Source of the DNA: Actinomycetota bacterium
GTDB taxonomy: Bacteria; Actinomycetota; Acidimicrobiia; Acidimicrobiales; CADCSY01
Direction of reading: 5' to 3'
DNA: 48,186 nt
Assembly (NCBI GenBank): GCA_019347915.1
Contig: JAHWKL010000004.1
Coordinates: forward strand, 1-48,186
In this document: one piece after another, positions 40,410 to 48,186 of the stretch
Position numbering within the stretch: position 1 is the first letter of the stretch
Layout of the letters: every line of letters begins with the position of its first letter
The notes under the pieces: model-generated
Seen by the model: only the letters and a program-made list of their open reading frames with translations
Told to the model about the DNA's origin: nothing
The model's database searches: none
Made by a program: the position numbers and the translations under genes

Positions 40410-40756
40410 GGCGGGCCCGAGAGGTCGACGGCGACGGCGAGGGCGGTACGCCCCCAGCCCTCCAGGTCGTCGCTGCCGGGGGCCTGGTAACGGGCCAACA
40501 GCAATTGCCGGGCGCGGGCGTCCTCGTCGGAGCCGGCGGGCACGAGGCGGGCCCGGCCCGAGAAATCCGACTCGCCCACCCGTACCTCCACCGCCGGGGT
40601 GGCGACGAGGTTGCGCACCCAGTCGGCTCGGTGGCGACCTCCTGCCAGGAGGTAAAGCGTCGGGCCGGAGCGGGCGAACCAGATCTCGATGGTGTGGGGC
40701 GCCCCGCTGCGACGGCCGACCGTGGTCAGGTAGCAGAACGGCGGGTCACCACTCAC
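40406..40756 (-). CDS. Nitroreductase/deazaflavin-dependent oxidoreductase (Ddn-like fold)
   Basis: FCYLTTVGRRSGAPHTIEIWFARSGPTLYLLAGGRHRADWVRNLVATPAVEVRVG. Confidence 0.88.
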   Translation of the reverse strand: MSGDPPFCYLTTVGRRSGAPHTIEIWFARSGPTLYLLAGGRHRADWVRNLVATPAVEVRVGESDFSGRARLVPAGSDEDARARQLLLARYQAPGSDDLEGWGRTALAVAVDLSGPP

Positions 40757-41624
40757 GTTCCCCGGCCTGCTCCCCGTACCGGGCCTCGAGCTCGTAATGA
40801 GCCTCGAGCTCGACGATGCGGCCGAACTCGTCGAACCCCGTCACCAGTTCGAGGTGGTCCCGCAGCGACCCTTCCTGGCGCAGCACCCGATAGGCGTCGA
40901 CCAGTGCCCGGGTGGCGGCGAACAGCCCGGTCAAGGGGGACACCACCAGGTCGTAGCCGAGGTCGTGGAGCTCGCCGGGGGTGAGCAGTGGGGTCCGGCC
41001 CGCCTCGATCATGTTGGCCACCCGCACCACGTCGGGTACGGCGGCGGCCACCGCCTCCAGCTCGGCCACTGACTCCGGCGCCTCCACGAACACGGCATCT
41101 GCGCCGAGGTCGGCGGCCATCCGGGCCCGTTGGCAGGCCTCGTCGAGGCTCACCGCCGCCCGGGCGTCGGTGCGGGCCACCACGAACAGCTGGTCCCGTT
41201 GATCCAGGGCGGCACGGAGCTTGGCCAACCAGTCCTCGACCGGGACCACCCGCTTGCCCCGGAGGTGGCCGCAGCGCTTGGGCCAGATTTGGTCCTCCAG
41301 GAAGATGCCGGCCGCCCCCGCCGACTCGAACTGGTCGACCGTCCGGCGGGTGTTGAGGGCGTTGCCGTGGCCGGTGTCACCGTCCACGACGACGGCCACG
41401 TCGGGCGTCGCCCGGCACACCCGGCGAGCGACCTCGGCCATCTCGCTGGCGGTGAGGTACCCGAAGTCGGGGAGCCCCAGCAAGGTGCCGGCGGTGGCGT
41501 AGCCGGACACGAACACGGTCGTGAACCCGGCCTGGGCGGCCACCCGGGCCGAGAGGGCGTCCCACACGCCCGGCATGAGCACCGTGCCCTCGGCCAGCTG
41601 CCGGCGCAGGTCGTCCCCGTGCAT
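40746..41624 (-). CDS. Isocitrate lyase/PEP mutase-family protein
   Basis: VWDALSARVAAQAGFTTVFVSGYATAGTLLGLPDFG, VVDGDTGHGNALNTRRTVDQFESAGAAGIFLEDQIWPKRCGHLRGKRVVP; start at ATG 41624 supported by TACGCT 8 nt upstream. Confidence 0.88.
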   Translation of the reverse strand: MHGDDLRRQLAEGTVLMPGVWDALSARVAAQAGFTTVFVSGYATAGTLLGLPDFGYLTASEMAEVARRVCRATPDVAVVVDGDTGHGNALNTRRTVDQFESAGAAGIFLEDQIWPKRCGHLRGKRVVPVEDWLAKLRAALDQRDQLFVVARTDARAAVSLDEACQRARMAADLGADAVFVEAPESVAELEAVAAAVPDVVRVANMIEAGRTPLLTPGELHDLGYDLVVSPLTGLFAATRALVDAYRVLRQEGSLRDHLELVTGFDEFGRIVELEAHYELEARYGEQAGEREW

Positions 41625-41694
41625 GAGCGGGCAGCGTAGGCTCGGGCGCACTCGGGCGCCGGGCCGGAGACCGGCGATGGCTCCGGGCACGTGG

Positions 41695-41723
41695 TTGCAT
41701 AGTCATGCGTGCACACGTATGCT
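41695..41723 (+). promoter_or_regulatory. argC promoter with overlapping ARG-box-like half sites
   Basis: TTGCAT (41695-41700), 17-bp spacer, TATGCT (41718-41723), 6 nt to GTG 41730; TTGCATagtcATGCGTgcacacgTATGC imperfect palindromes. Confidence 0.55.
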
Positions 41724-41729
41724 CGCCCG

Positions 41730-42746
41730 GTGCGGCACATCGCCATTCTGGGGGCGTCCGGCTACGCCGGCGCCGAGCTGTTCCGCTTGTGCCTGTCCCA
41801 TCCCGAGCTCGACGTCGCATGGGTCGCGGCCGACACCTCGGCCGGCACCCTGGTGCGGGAGCTGTACCCGAACTTGGCGGCCGTTGCCGGCGACCTGAGG
41901 TTCACCCGCTACGACCCCGACCTGGCCGAGGGCCTCGACGCCGTGTTCCTGGCCCTGCCCCACGGCGCCAGCGCCTCCGTGGTGCCCGACCTGGTGAAGC
42001 GGGCGGGTGTCGTGGTGGATCTCTCCGCCGATTTCCGGCTGAAGGACCCTGCTCTGTACGACCAGTGGTACGGCGGCGCCCACCCCGCCCCCGAGCTGCT
42101 GGCCGACTTCGCCTACGGGCTCCCGGAGCTGTTCCGGCCGGCGCTGGCCGGCGCCACCGCCATCGCCGTTCCGGGGTGCTACCCGACGGCGGCGGCGCTG
42201 GCCCTGACCCCGCTGCTGCGGGCCGGCCTGGTGGAGCCCACCGGGGTGATCGTCGACGCCGCCACCGGCGTGTCCGGCGCCGGGCGGCCGGCCAAGGCCA
42301 CGACGACGTTCTGCACCGTCGACGAGGACTTCCGGGCCTACGGCCTGATCAGTCACCGCCACACCCCTGAGATCGAGCAGGCCACCGGCGCCTCGGTCCT
42401 GTTCACCCCGCACCTGGCGCCCATGAACCGCGGCATCCTCGCCACGTGCTACGCCCGGCCGGCGGCGGGGGCGTCGGGTGAAGCCGTCCAAGAGGCGCTG
42501 GCCGACGCCTACCGGGACGAGCCCTTCGTGGTCGTGGGTCCCGAGTCGCCGTCGACCAAGGCCACCGCCGGGTCCAACTGCGCCCACCTCACCGCCCGCC
42601 ACGACCCCCGCACCGGCTGGGTGATGGTGCTGTGCGCCCTCGACAACCTGGTCAAGGGGGCGGCCGGCCAAGCCGTCCAGTGCGCCAACCTGGCGTTCGG
42701 CCTGGACGAGACCACGGGGCTGCCGCTGGCCGGGATGGCGCCGTGA
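41730..42746 (+). CDS. argC: N-acetyl-gamma-glutamyl-phosphate reductase
   Basis: VRHIAILGASGYAGAELFRL, AVPGCYPTAAALAL; GTG 41730 preferred over the ORF start at 41709. Confidence 0.94.
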   Translation: MRHIAILGASGYAGAELFRLCLSHPELDVAWVAADTSAGTLVRELYPNLAAVAGDLRFTRYDPDLAEGLDAVFLALPHGASASVVPDLVKRAGVVVDLSADFRLKDPALYDQWYGGAHPAPELLADFAYGLPELFRPALAGATAIAVPGCYPTAAALALTPLLRAGLVEPTGVIVDAATGVSGAGRPAKATTTFCTVDEDFRAYGLISHRHTPEIEQATGASVLFTPHLAPMNRGILATCYARPAAGASGEAVQEALADAYRDEPFVVVGPESPSTKATAGSNCAHLTARHDPRTGWVMVLCALDNLVKGAAGQAVQCANLAFGLDETTGLPLAGMAP

Positions 42747-43909
42747 GCGTCACCGCCGCCCGGGGGTTCGATGCCGCCGGCGTCGCCTGCGGGATCAAGC
42801 ACGACGGGCGGGCCGACCTCGCCCTGGTCGCCACCACCGACCGCCGGCCGGTCCCCGCAGCCGGCGTCTTCACCGTCAACCTGGCGACCGCACCTCCGGT
42901 CGTGGTGTCCCGGTCCCACCTGCACGCCACCGGGGGACAGGCGGCAGCGGTGGTGCTCAACAGCGCCAACGCCAACGCTGCCACCGGCGACGCCGGCCGG
43001 GCGGATGCCGAGGAGACCTGCGCCCTCGTCGCCGACCGGCTGGGGTGCCGGAGCGAGGAGGTGCTGGTGTGCTCCACCGGCCTCATCGGCATTCCCCTGC
43101 CGATGGCGGCGATCCGCGCCGGCGTGCCCACGGTGACGGGCGCGCTGTCCGCTTCCGGAGCGGCCGACGCCGCCGGGGCCATCCTGACCACCGACACCAC
43201 GGCCAAGGAGGTCGCCGTCCGGGGCACCGGCTTCGCGGTGGGGGGCATGGCCAAGGGCGCGGCCATGCTCGCCCCGGCGCTCGCGACCATGCTGGCCGTG
43301 GTCACCACCGATGCCGTCGCTGACACCGGGACGCTCGACGCGGCGCTGCGGGCGGCGACGAGCGGCAGCTTCGACCGGGTCGACACCGACGGCTGCATGT
43401 CGACCAACGACACCGTCCTGCTGCTGGCCAGCGGCACCAGCGGCGTGACGCCGTCGCCGGAGGAGCTCACGGCCGCCGTGGTCGAGGCCTGTGCCGATCT
43501 CGCCGGCCAGATGGCCGCCGACGCCGAAGGGGCGACGAAGGTCGTCCGCGTGTTCGTCACCGGCGCCGCCTCGCCCGACGACGCCCACCGGGTGGCGCGA
43601 CGGATCGCCGACAGCCAGCTCTGCAAGTGCTCGTGGTACGGCGCCGACCCGTACTGGGGGCGGGTGGTCAGCGAGGCGGGCAGCGCCGGGGCGGCGTTCG
43701 ACCCCGAACAGGTCTCGGTCGCCTACGGCGGCGTCACCGTCTGCGCCGGCGGCGTGGCCGCGCCCCACGACGCCGCCGCCTTGACCGAGGTCATGGCCCG
43801 GCGCCACCTCCAGCTCACCGTCGACCTGGGCCTGGGCCGAGGCGTGGGATCCATCCTCACCAACGACCTCACCCATGCCTACGTCGACGAGAACATGCGG
43901 ACCTCGTGA
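42743..43909 (+). CDS. argJ: Glutamate N-acetyltransferase / amino-acid acetyltransferase
   Basis: VVLNSANANAATGDAGRADAEETC, CSTGLIGIPLPM, ILTTDTTAKEVAV cleavage region. Confidence 0.95.
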   Translation: MSVTAARGFDAAGVACGIKHDGRADLALVATTDRRPVPAAGVFTVNLATAPPVVVSRSHLHATGGQAAAVVLNSANANAATGDAGRADAEETCALVADRLGCRSEEVLVCSTGLIGIPLPMAAIRAGVPTVTGALSASGAADAAGAILTTDTTAKEVAVRGTGFAVGGMAKGAAMLAPALATMLAVVTTDAVADTGTLDAALRAATSGSFDRVDTDGCMSTNDTVLLLASGTSGVTPSPEELTAAVVEACADLAGQMAADAEGATKVVRVFVTGAASPDDAHRVARRIADSQLCKCSWYGADPYWGRVVSEAGSAGAAFDPEQVSVAYGGVTVCAGGVAAPHDAAALTEVMARRHLQLTVDLGLGRGVGSILTNDLTHAYVDENMRTS

Positions 43910-44808
43910 TGGACGCCGTCGACGGGCTGGCGGGGCTGAGCGCCGCCGACAAGACCGAGATCCTGGTCGAGGCGTTGCCCTACATCCGCCGCTTCCGCAA
44001 CACCGTCGCCGTGGTCAAGTACGGCGGGAACGCCATGACCGCGTCAGTGGGGGCGGGGCGGGCCGACGACGACGCCTTGGCCCTGTTCGCCGAGGACATC
44101 GCCCTGCTGCGGTCCGTCGGCATGGGAATGGTCGTCGTCCACGGCGGCGGCCCCCAGATCGGCGACCTCATGGCCCGCCTGGGCAAGGTGCCCGAGTTCG
44201 TCGACGGCCTGCGGGTGACCGACGCCGAGACCCTCGACATCGCCCGCATGGTGCTGGTGGGCAAGGTCAACCGCGACATCGTCTCCGCCCTCAACCTGCA
44301 CGGGACGCCCGCGGTCGGGGTCTCGGGCGAGGACGCCGGTCTGCTCCGGGCCCGAGCCCGCTCCCCCGAGCTGGGCTACGTGGGCGACATCGAGGAGGTG
44401 CGGCCCGCCATCCTCGAGCGCCTGCTGAACGAGGAGATCGTTCCCGTGGTGGCCACCATCGGCGCCGACGACCACGGGCAGCCCTTCAACATCAACGCCG
44501 ACACCGCGGCCGGCGCCATCGCCATCGCCCTCGGGGCCGAGAAGCTCGTCTACCTGACCGACGTCGAGGGGCTGTGGGGCCGGGCCGGCGACCCCGCCAG
44601 CGTGCTGTCGACGGCGTCGGTCGAGCAGGCCGAAGCCATGATCGAGGCGGGGACCATCACCGCCGGCATGGTGCCCAAGATCGACTCGTGCGTGCGGGCC
44701 GTGCGGGCCGGCGTCGGCCACGCCCACATCCTCGACGGCCGCGTGCCCCACGTGCTGCTGCTGGAGATCTTCACCAACTCCGGCATCGGCACCATGATCT
44801 CGGCATGA
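43909..44808 (+). CDS. argB: Acetylglutamate kinase
   Basis: VVKYGGNAMT, VVVHGGGPQIGDLMARLG, FNINADTAAGAIAIALGAEKLVYLTDVEG. Confidence 0.96.
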   Translation: MDAVDGLAGLSAADKTEILVEALPYIRRFRNTVAVVKYGGNAMTASVGAGRADDDALALFAEDIALLRSVGMGMVVVHGGGPQIGDLMARLGKVPEFVDGLRVTDAETLDIARMVLVGKVNRDIVSALNLHGTPAVGVSGEDAGLLRARARSPELGYVGDIEEVRPAILERLLNEEIVPVVATIGADDHGQPFNINADTAAGAIAIALGAEKLVYLTDVEGLWGRAGDPASVLSTASVEQAEAMIEAGTITAGMVPKIDSCVRAVRAGVGHAHILDGRVPHVLLLEIFTNSGIGTMISA

Positions 44809-45956
44809 GCGACGGGACCGGTTCGCCGCTCATGCCGACGTACCCGCCGCCGCTGGTGACCTTCGTGCGGGGCCGGGGGACCGAGTTGTGGGACGACCAG
44901 GGTCGCCGGTACCTCGACTTCCTCTCCGGTCTCGGCGTCACCGCTCTCGGCCATGCCCATCCGGCGGTGGCCGAGGCCGTGGCCGCCCAGGCCCGGACCC
45001 TCGTCCACGTGTCCAACCTCTTCGGCACCGAGGTCGGTCCCGAGGTGGCCCGCACCCTCGACCGGCTGCTCGGCGGCGGCGGTCAGGTGTTCTTCGCCAA
45101 CTCCGGGGCCGAGGCCAACGAGTGCGCCCTCAAGCTCGCCCGCAAGTGGGGCGGGCGTGGCCGCCACACGGTCGTGAGCGCCTACGGGTCCTTCCACGGC
45201 CGCACCCTCGCCACCCTGCACGCCACCGGCCAGCCGGCCAAGCACGAGGCCTTCCAGCCGCTTCCCGAGGGCTTCCGTCACGTCGCCTGGTGCGACGTCG
45301 ACGCCCTCGAGGCGGCCATCGACCCCGGTGTGGCCGCCGTGCTGCTCGAGCCGGTGCAGGGTGAGGGGGGCGTGCAGCCGGCCACCGCCGAGTACTTCCA
45401 GGGCGTGCGCCGGCTCTGTGACGAGCGCGGGCTGCTGATGATGGTCGACGAGGTCCAGACCGGGCTGGGGCGCACGGGCCGGTGGTTCGCCTTCCAGCAC
45501 TTCGACGTCCGTCCCGACGTGGTGACGCTGGCCAAGGCCCTCGGCAACGGCGTGCCCATCGGTGCCTGCTGGGCCCGCGCCGAGGTCGCCGCCACCTTCC
45601 GCCCGGGCGACCACGGCAGCACCTACGGCGGCCAGCCCCTGGCTGCCTCGGCGGCGCGCGCCGTGCTGGCCACCATGGAGGCCGAGGACGTCCCCCGCCG
45701 AGCGGCGGCCGCCGGTGCCCGTCTGGCCGAGGCGCTCGGCCGGGTACCCGGGGTGCGCCTCGTGCGGGGCCTCGGCCTGCTGCTGGCGGCGGAGCTGGTC
45801 GAGCGTCCGGCGGCGGAGGTGACCGCCGAGGCCCTGAAGCTGGGGCTGGTCGTCAACGCGGTGACGCCCACCGCCGTGCGTCTGGCGCCGCCGCTGCTGG
45901 TCTCCCAGGCCGAGGTCGACGAGGCCCTCGACATCCTCGCCAAGGTCCTGCGGTGA
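44805..45956 (+). CDS. argD: Acetylornithine aminotransferase
   Basis: FFANSGAEANECALKLARKWG, MVDEVQTGLGRTG, TLAKALGNGVPIGA. Confidence 0.95.
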   Translation: MSDGTGSPLMPTYPPPLVTFVRGRGTELWDDQGRRYLDFLSGLGVTALGHAHPAVAEAVAAQARTLVHVSNLFGTEVGPEVARTLDRLLGGGGQVFFANSGAEANECALKLARKWGGRGRHTVVSAYGSFHGRTLATLHATGQPAKHEAFQPLPEGFRHVAWCDVDALEAAIDPGVAAVLLEPVQGEGGVQPATAEYFQGVRRLCDERGLLMMVDEVQTGLGRTGRWFAFQHFDVRPDVVTLAKALGNGVPIGACWARAEVAATFRPGDHGSTYGGQPLAASAARAVLATMEAEDVPRRAAAAGARLAEALGRVPGVRLVRGLGLLLAAELVERPAAEVTAEALKLGLVVNAVTPTAVRLAPPLLVSQAEVDEALDILAKVLR

Positions 45957-46882
45957 CGCTGCGACACCTGCTCGAGGTCGATGACCTGTCCCCGCTCGAG
46001 CTGGCGGCGGTGCTCGACCTGGCCGCCGCGCCCGGAGCCGACCCGGTCCTGAGAGGGAAGGGCGCGGCGCTGCTGTTCGAGAAGCCGTCGGCCCGCACCC
46101 GCAACGCCACCGAGATGGCGGTGGTGCAGCTCGGGGGCCATCCCGTGGCCCTGCGCGGCGACGAGGTCGGGATCGACGTCAGGGAGACGGCCGAGGACCT
46201 GGCCCGGGTCCTGTCGTGCTACCACGCGGTGATCGGGGCCCGGGTCGCCGCCCACAGCGTGCTCGAGCGGATGGCCGCCGTCGCATCGGTGCCGGTGCTC
46301 AACCTGCTCAGCGACCTCGCCCATCCCACCCAGGCGCTGGCCGACGTGCTGACCGTGCGCCAGCACTTCGGTGACCTGGCCGGTCGCCAGCTGGCCTGGG
46401 TGGGCGACGCCAACAACGTCTTCCGGTCCCTCTCCCTGGCCGCGACCATGGCGGGGATGAGCGTGCGGGGGGCGTGGCCGTCCGGGTTCGGGCCCGAACC
46501 CGACCACCTCGACCGGGTTCGCTCGCTGGGTGGGGAGGTGCTGGCCACGACCGACCCCCGGGAGGCGGTGCGTGGTGCCGACGTGGTCGTCACCGACGTG
46601 TGGGCCTCGATGGGCCAGGAGGACGAAGCCGACGACCGCCGGCGGGCGTTCACCGGCTTCACCGTCGACGAGCGCCTGATGGGCCTGGCCGCGCCGGAGG
46701 CGGTGTTCCTCCACTGCCTGCCCGCCCACCGGGGTGAGGAGGTCTCCGCCGGGGTTGTCGACGGCCCCCGCAGCCTGGTCTGGCAGGAGGCGGCCAACCG
46801 CATGCACGCCGCCCGGGGCCTCCTCGGCTTCCTGCTGGGGGGTTCCGGGCCCGGCACCTCCGTGGCGGAGGGCCCGGTTTGA
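45953..46882 (+). CDS. argF: Ornithine carbamoyltransferase
   Basis: FEKPSARTRNATEMAVVQLGG, WASMGQE, FLHCLPAHRGEEV. Confidence 0.94.
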   Translation: MTLRHLLEVDDLSPLELAAVLDLAAAPGADPVLRGKGAALLFEKPSARTRNATEMAVVQLGGHPVALRGDEVGIDVRETAEDLARVLSCYHAVIGARVAAHSVLERMAAVASVPVLNLLSDLAHPTQALADVLTVRQHFGDLAGRQLAWVGDANNVFRSLSLAATMAGMSVRGAWPSGFGPEPDHLDRVRSLGGEVLATTDPREAVRGADVVVTDVWASMGQEDEADDRRRAFTGFTVDERLMGLAAPEAVFLHCLPAHRGEEVSAGVVDGPRSLVWQEAANRMHAARGLLGFLLGGSGPGTSVAEGPV

Positions 46883-47424
46883 CCCCGGCAGGCGAGGGCC
46901 AGCTGGGTAAGCCCCAGCGCCAGCACCGGATCGCCGGGCTGCTCGGGGCCCATCCGGTGACCAGCCAGGCCCGCCTGGTCGAGCTGCTGGCCGCCGAAGG
47001 CGTGAGCGCGACCCAGGCGACGGTGTCGCGCGACCTCGACGAGCTGGGCGCGGTGAAGGTGCGGGTCCCGGGAGGCGAGACCGTGTACGCCATCCCCGAG
47101 CTCGCCTTCGAGCAGGTGGCGCCGGGCGACCACCTCCGGCGGGTGTTCTCCGACTGGGTGGTGCAGGTGGCGTGGTCGGCCAACCTGGTGGTGCTGCGGA
47201 CGCCGCCGGGCTCGGCCCACGTGGTGGGTTCCGCCCTCGACCGGGCCGGCTTGCGCGAGATCGTGGGCACGGTGGCCGGCGACGACACTGTCCTGGTGGT
47301 CGTGGACGAGCGGGTCGGCGGTGCCACGGTGGCCGATCGCCTCCGGGCCCTGGCCGGGCTCGACCACAAGACAGAAGACGGCCCGGCCGGAGATGCCGGC
47401 GGGCCGCGCAACGAGGAGGGCTGA
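46879..47424 (+). CDS. argR: Arginine repressor ArgR (TTG start)
   Basis: [47 protein letters not shown]; overlaps the argF stop. Confidence 0.94.
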   Translation: MTPAGEGQLGKPQRQHRIAGLLGAHPVTSQARLVELLAAEGVSATQATVSRDLDELGAVKVRVPGGETVYAIPELAFEQVAPGDHLRRVFSDWVVQVAWSANLVVLRTPPGSAHVVGSALDRAGLREIVGTVAGDDTVLVVVDERVGGATVADRLRALAGLDHKTEDGPAGDAGGPRNEEG

Positions 47425-47426
47425 TC

Positions 47427-48186
47427 ATGGCGACACGAGCGGTGCTGGCCTACAGCGGGGGCCTCGACACCTCCGTGGCGGTGCGGTGGATGATCGAGGA
47501 GATGGGCACCGAGGTGATCGCTGTCGCCGTCGACGTGGGCCAGGGCGGCGACTTCGAGACCATCCGGGAGCGGGCGCTGGCGGCGGGGGCAGTGGAAGCC
47601 GTGGTGGTCGACGCCCGCCGGGAGTTCGCCGAGGACTACGTCGTCCCTGCGCTGCGGGCCAACGCCCGCTACGAGGGCAAGTACCCCCTCGTGTCGTCGC
47701 TGTCCCGCCCGGTCATCGTCAAGCACCTGGTGGCTGCCGCCCGTGAGCACCGGGCCGACGCGGTGGCCCACGGCTGCACCGGGAAGGGCAACGATCAGGT
47801 CCGCTTCGAGGTCTCCACCGCCGCCCTGGCGCCCGACCTGGACATCCTGGCGCCGGTCCGCGGTTGGGGCCTGACCCGGGAGGAGTCCATCGAGTACGCC
47901 GAGCGGCACGCCATCCCTGTCACCGTGACCAAGGCCAGCCCGTACTCAATCGACCAGAACCTGTGGGGCCGCACCATCGAGTGCGGCGTGCTCGAGGACC
48001 CCTGGGAGTCGCCACCGGAAGAGGTGTACGAGACGACCACCCCCACGGCCACCGGCCCCTGCGACCTGGTGATCGACTTCGAGCAGGGCGTTCCCGTGGC
48101 CCTGGACGGGCGCAGCCTGCCCTTCCACGAGCTGGTCGACGAGGTCACCCGGGTGGTGGGCTCGTACGGGTGGGGGCGCATCGACA
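47427..48186 (+). CDS. argG: Argininosuccinate synthase (3' truncated by window edge)
   Basis: [50 protein letters not shown]. Confidence 0.96.
   Translation, partial: MATRAVLAYSGGLDTSVAVRWMIEEMGTEVIAVAVDVGQGGDFETIRERALAAGAVEAVVVDARREFAEDYVVPALRANARYEGKYPLVSSLSRPVIVKHLVAAAREHRADAVAHGCTGKGNDQVRFEVSTAALAPDLDILAPVRGWGLTREESIEYAERHAIPVTVTKASPYSIDQNLWGRTIECGVLEDPWESPPEEVYETTTPTATGPCDLVIDFEQGVPVALDGRSLPFHELVDEVTRVVGSYGWGRID

Noticed and set aside
41709-41729. Upstream GTG (41709) as the argC start
   Set aside because: It lies within the ARG-box/-10 region and adds residues (MHTYARP) before the conserved ArgC N-terminus; GTG 41730 fits better.
45953-46882. argF as a non-ornithine transcarbamylase because of SARTRNATEM instead of STRTR-SFE
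   Set aside because: The SMG and HCLP motifs and the location between argD and argR support ornithine carbamoyltransferase; the variant alone is not strong evidence for another substrate.

Overview
High-GC actinobacterial chromosomal segment, probably Acidimicrobiia-like (inferred from gene content and order only). It is almost fully coding and mostly housekeeping. From left to right: a serine hydrolase, Cys-rich protein, HAD phosphatase and LOG-family protein; a fused F420 synthase fbiC (CofG+CofH); a pentose-phosphate operon opcA-zwf-tal-tkt (minus strand); a FIST protein, DUF983, TetR, Ogt, PBP4-type carboxypeptidase and LON-domain protein; trmI-marP; a K+/H+ antiporter pair and a ferredoxin; the complete Pup-proteasome locus (arc/mpa, dop, pup, prcB, prcA, pafA, pafB, pafC) continuing into lepB, tatA, tatC and a helY-like helicase; an M20 hydrolase, an F420-type nitroreductase-fold protein and a PEP-mutase/ICL-family protein; and the arginine cluster argC-J-B-D-F-R-G (argG truncated by the window edge). 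I found no rRNA, tRNA, CRISPR array, transposase or prophage. The most unusual non-coding signals are: (i) a palindrome-rich mosaic intergenic repeat in two inverted copies (about 27.00-27.22 kb and 39.83-39.97 kb; 105-bp core with 6 mismatches), one copy forming the pafA upstream region; (ii) a perfect 12-bp inverted repeat, less GC-rich than its surroundings, in frame inside the CofG-CofH linker of fbiC; (iii) a recurrent TANNNT element 6-8 nt upstream of at least 16 start codons, implying widespread leaderless transcription; (iv) an apparently leaderless argC promoter overlapped by ARG-box-like half sites.
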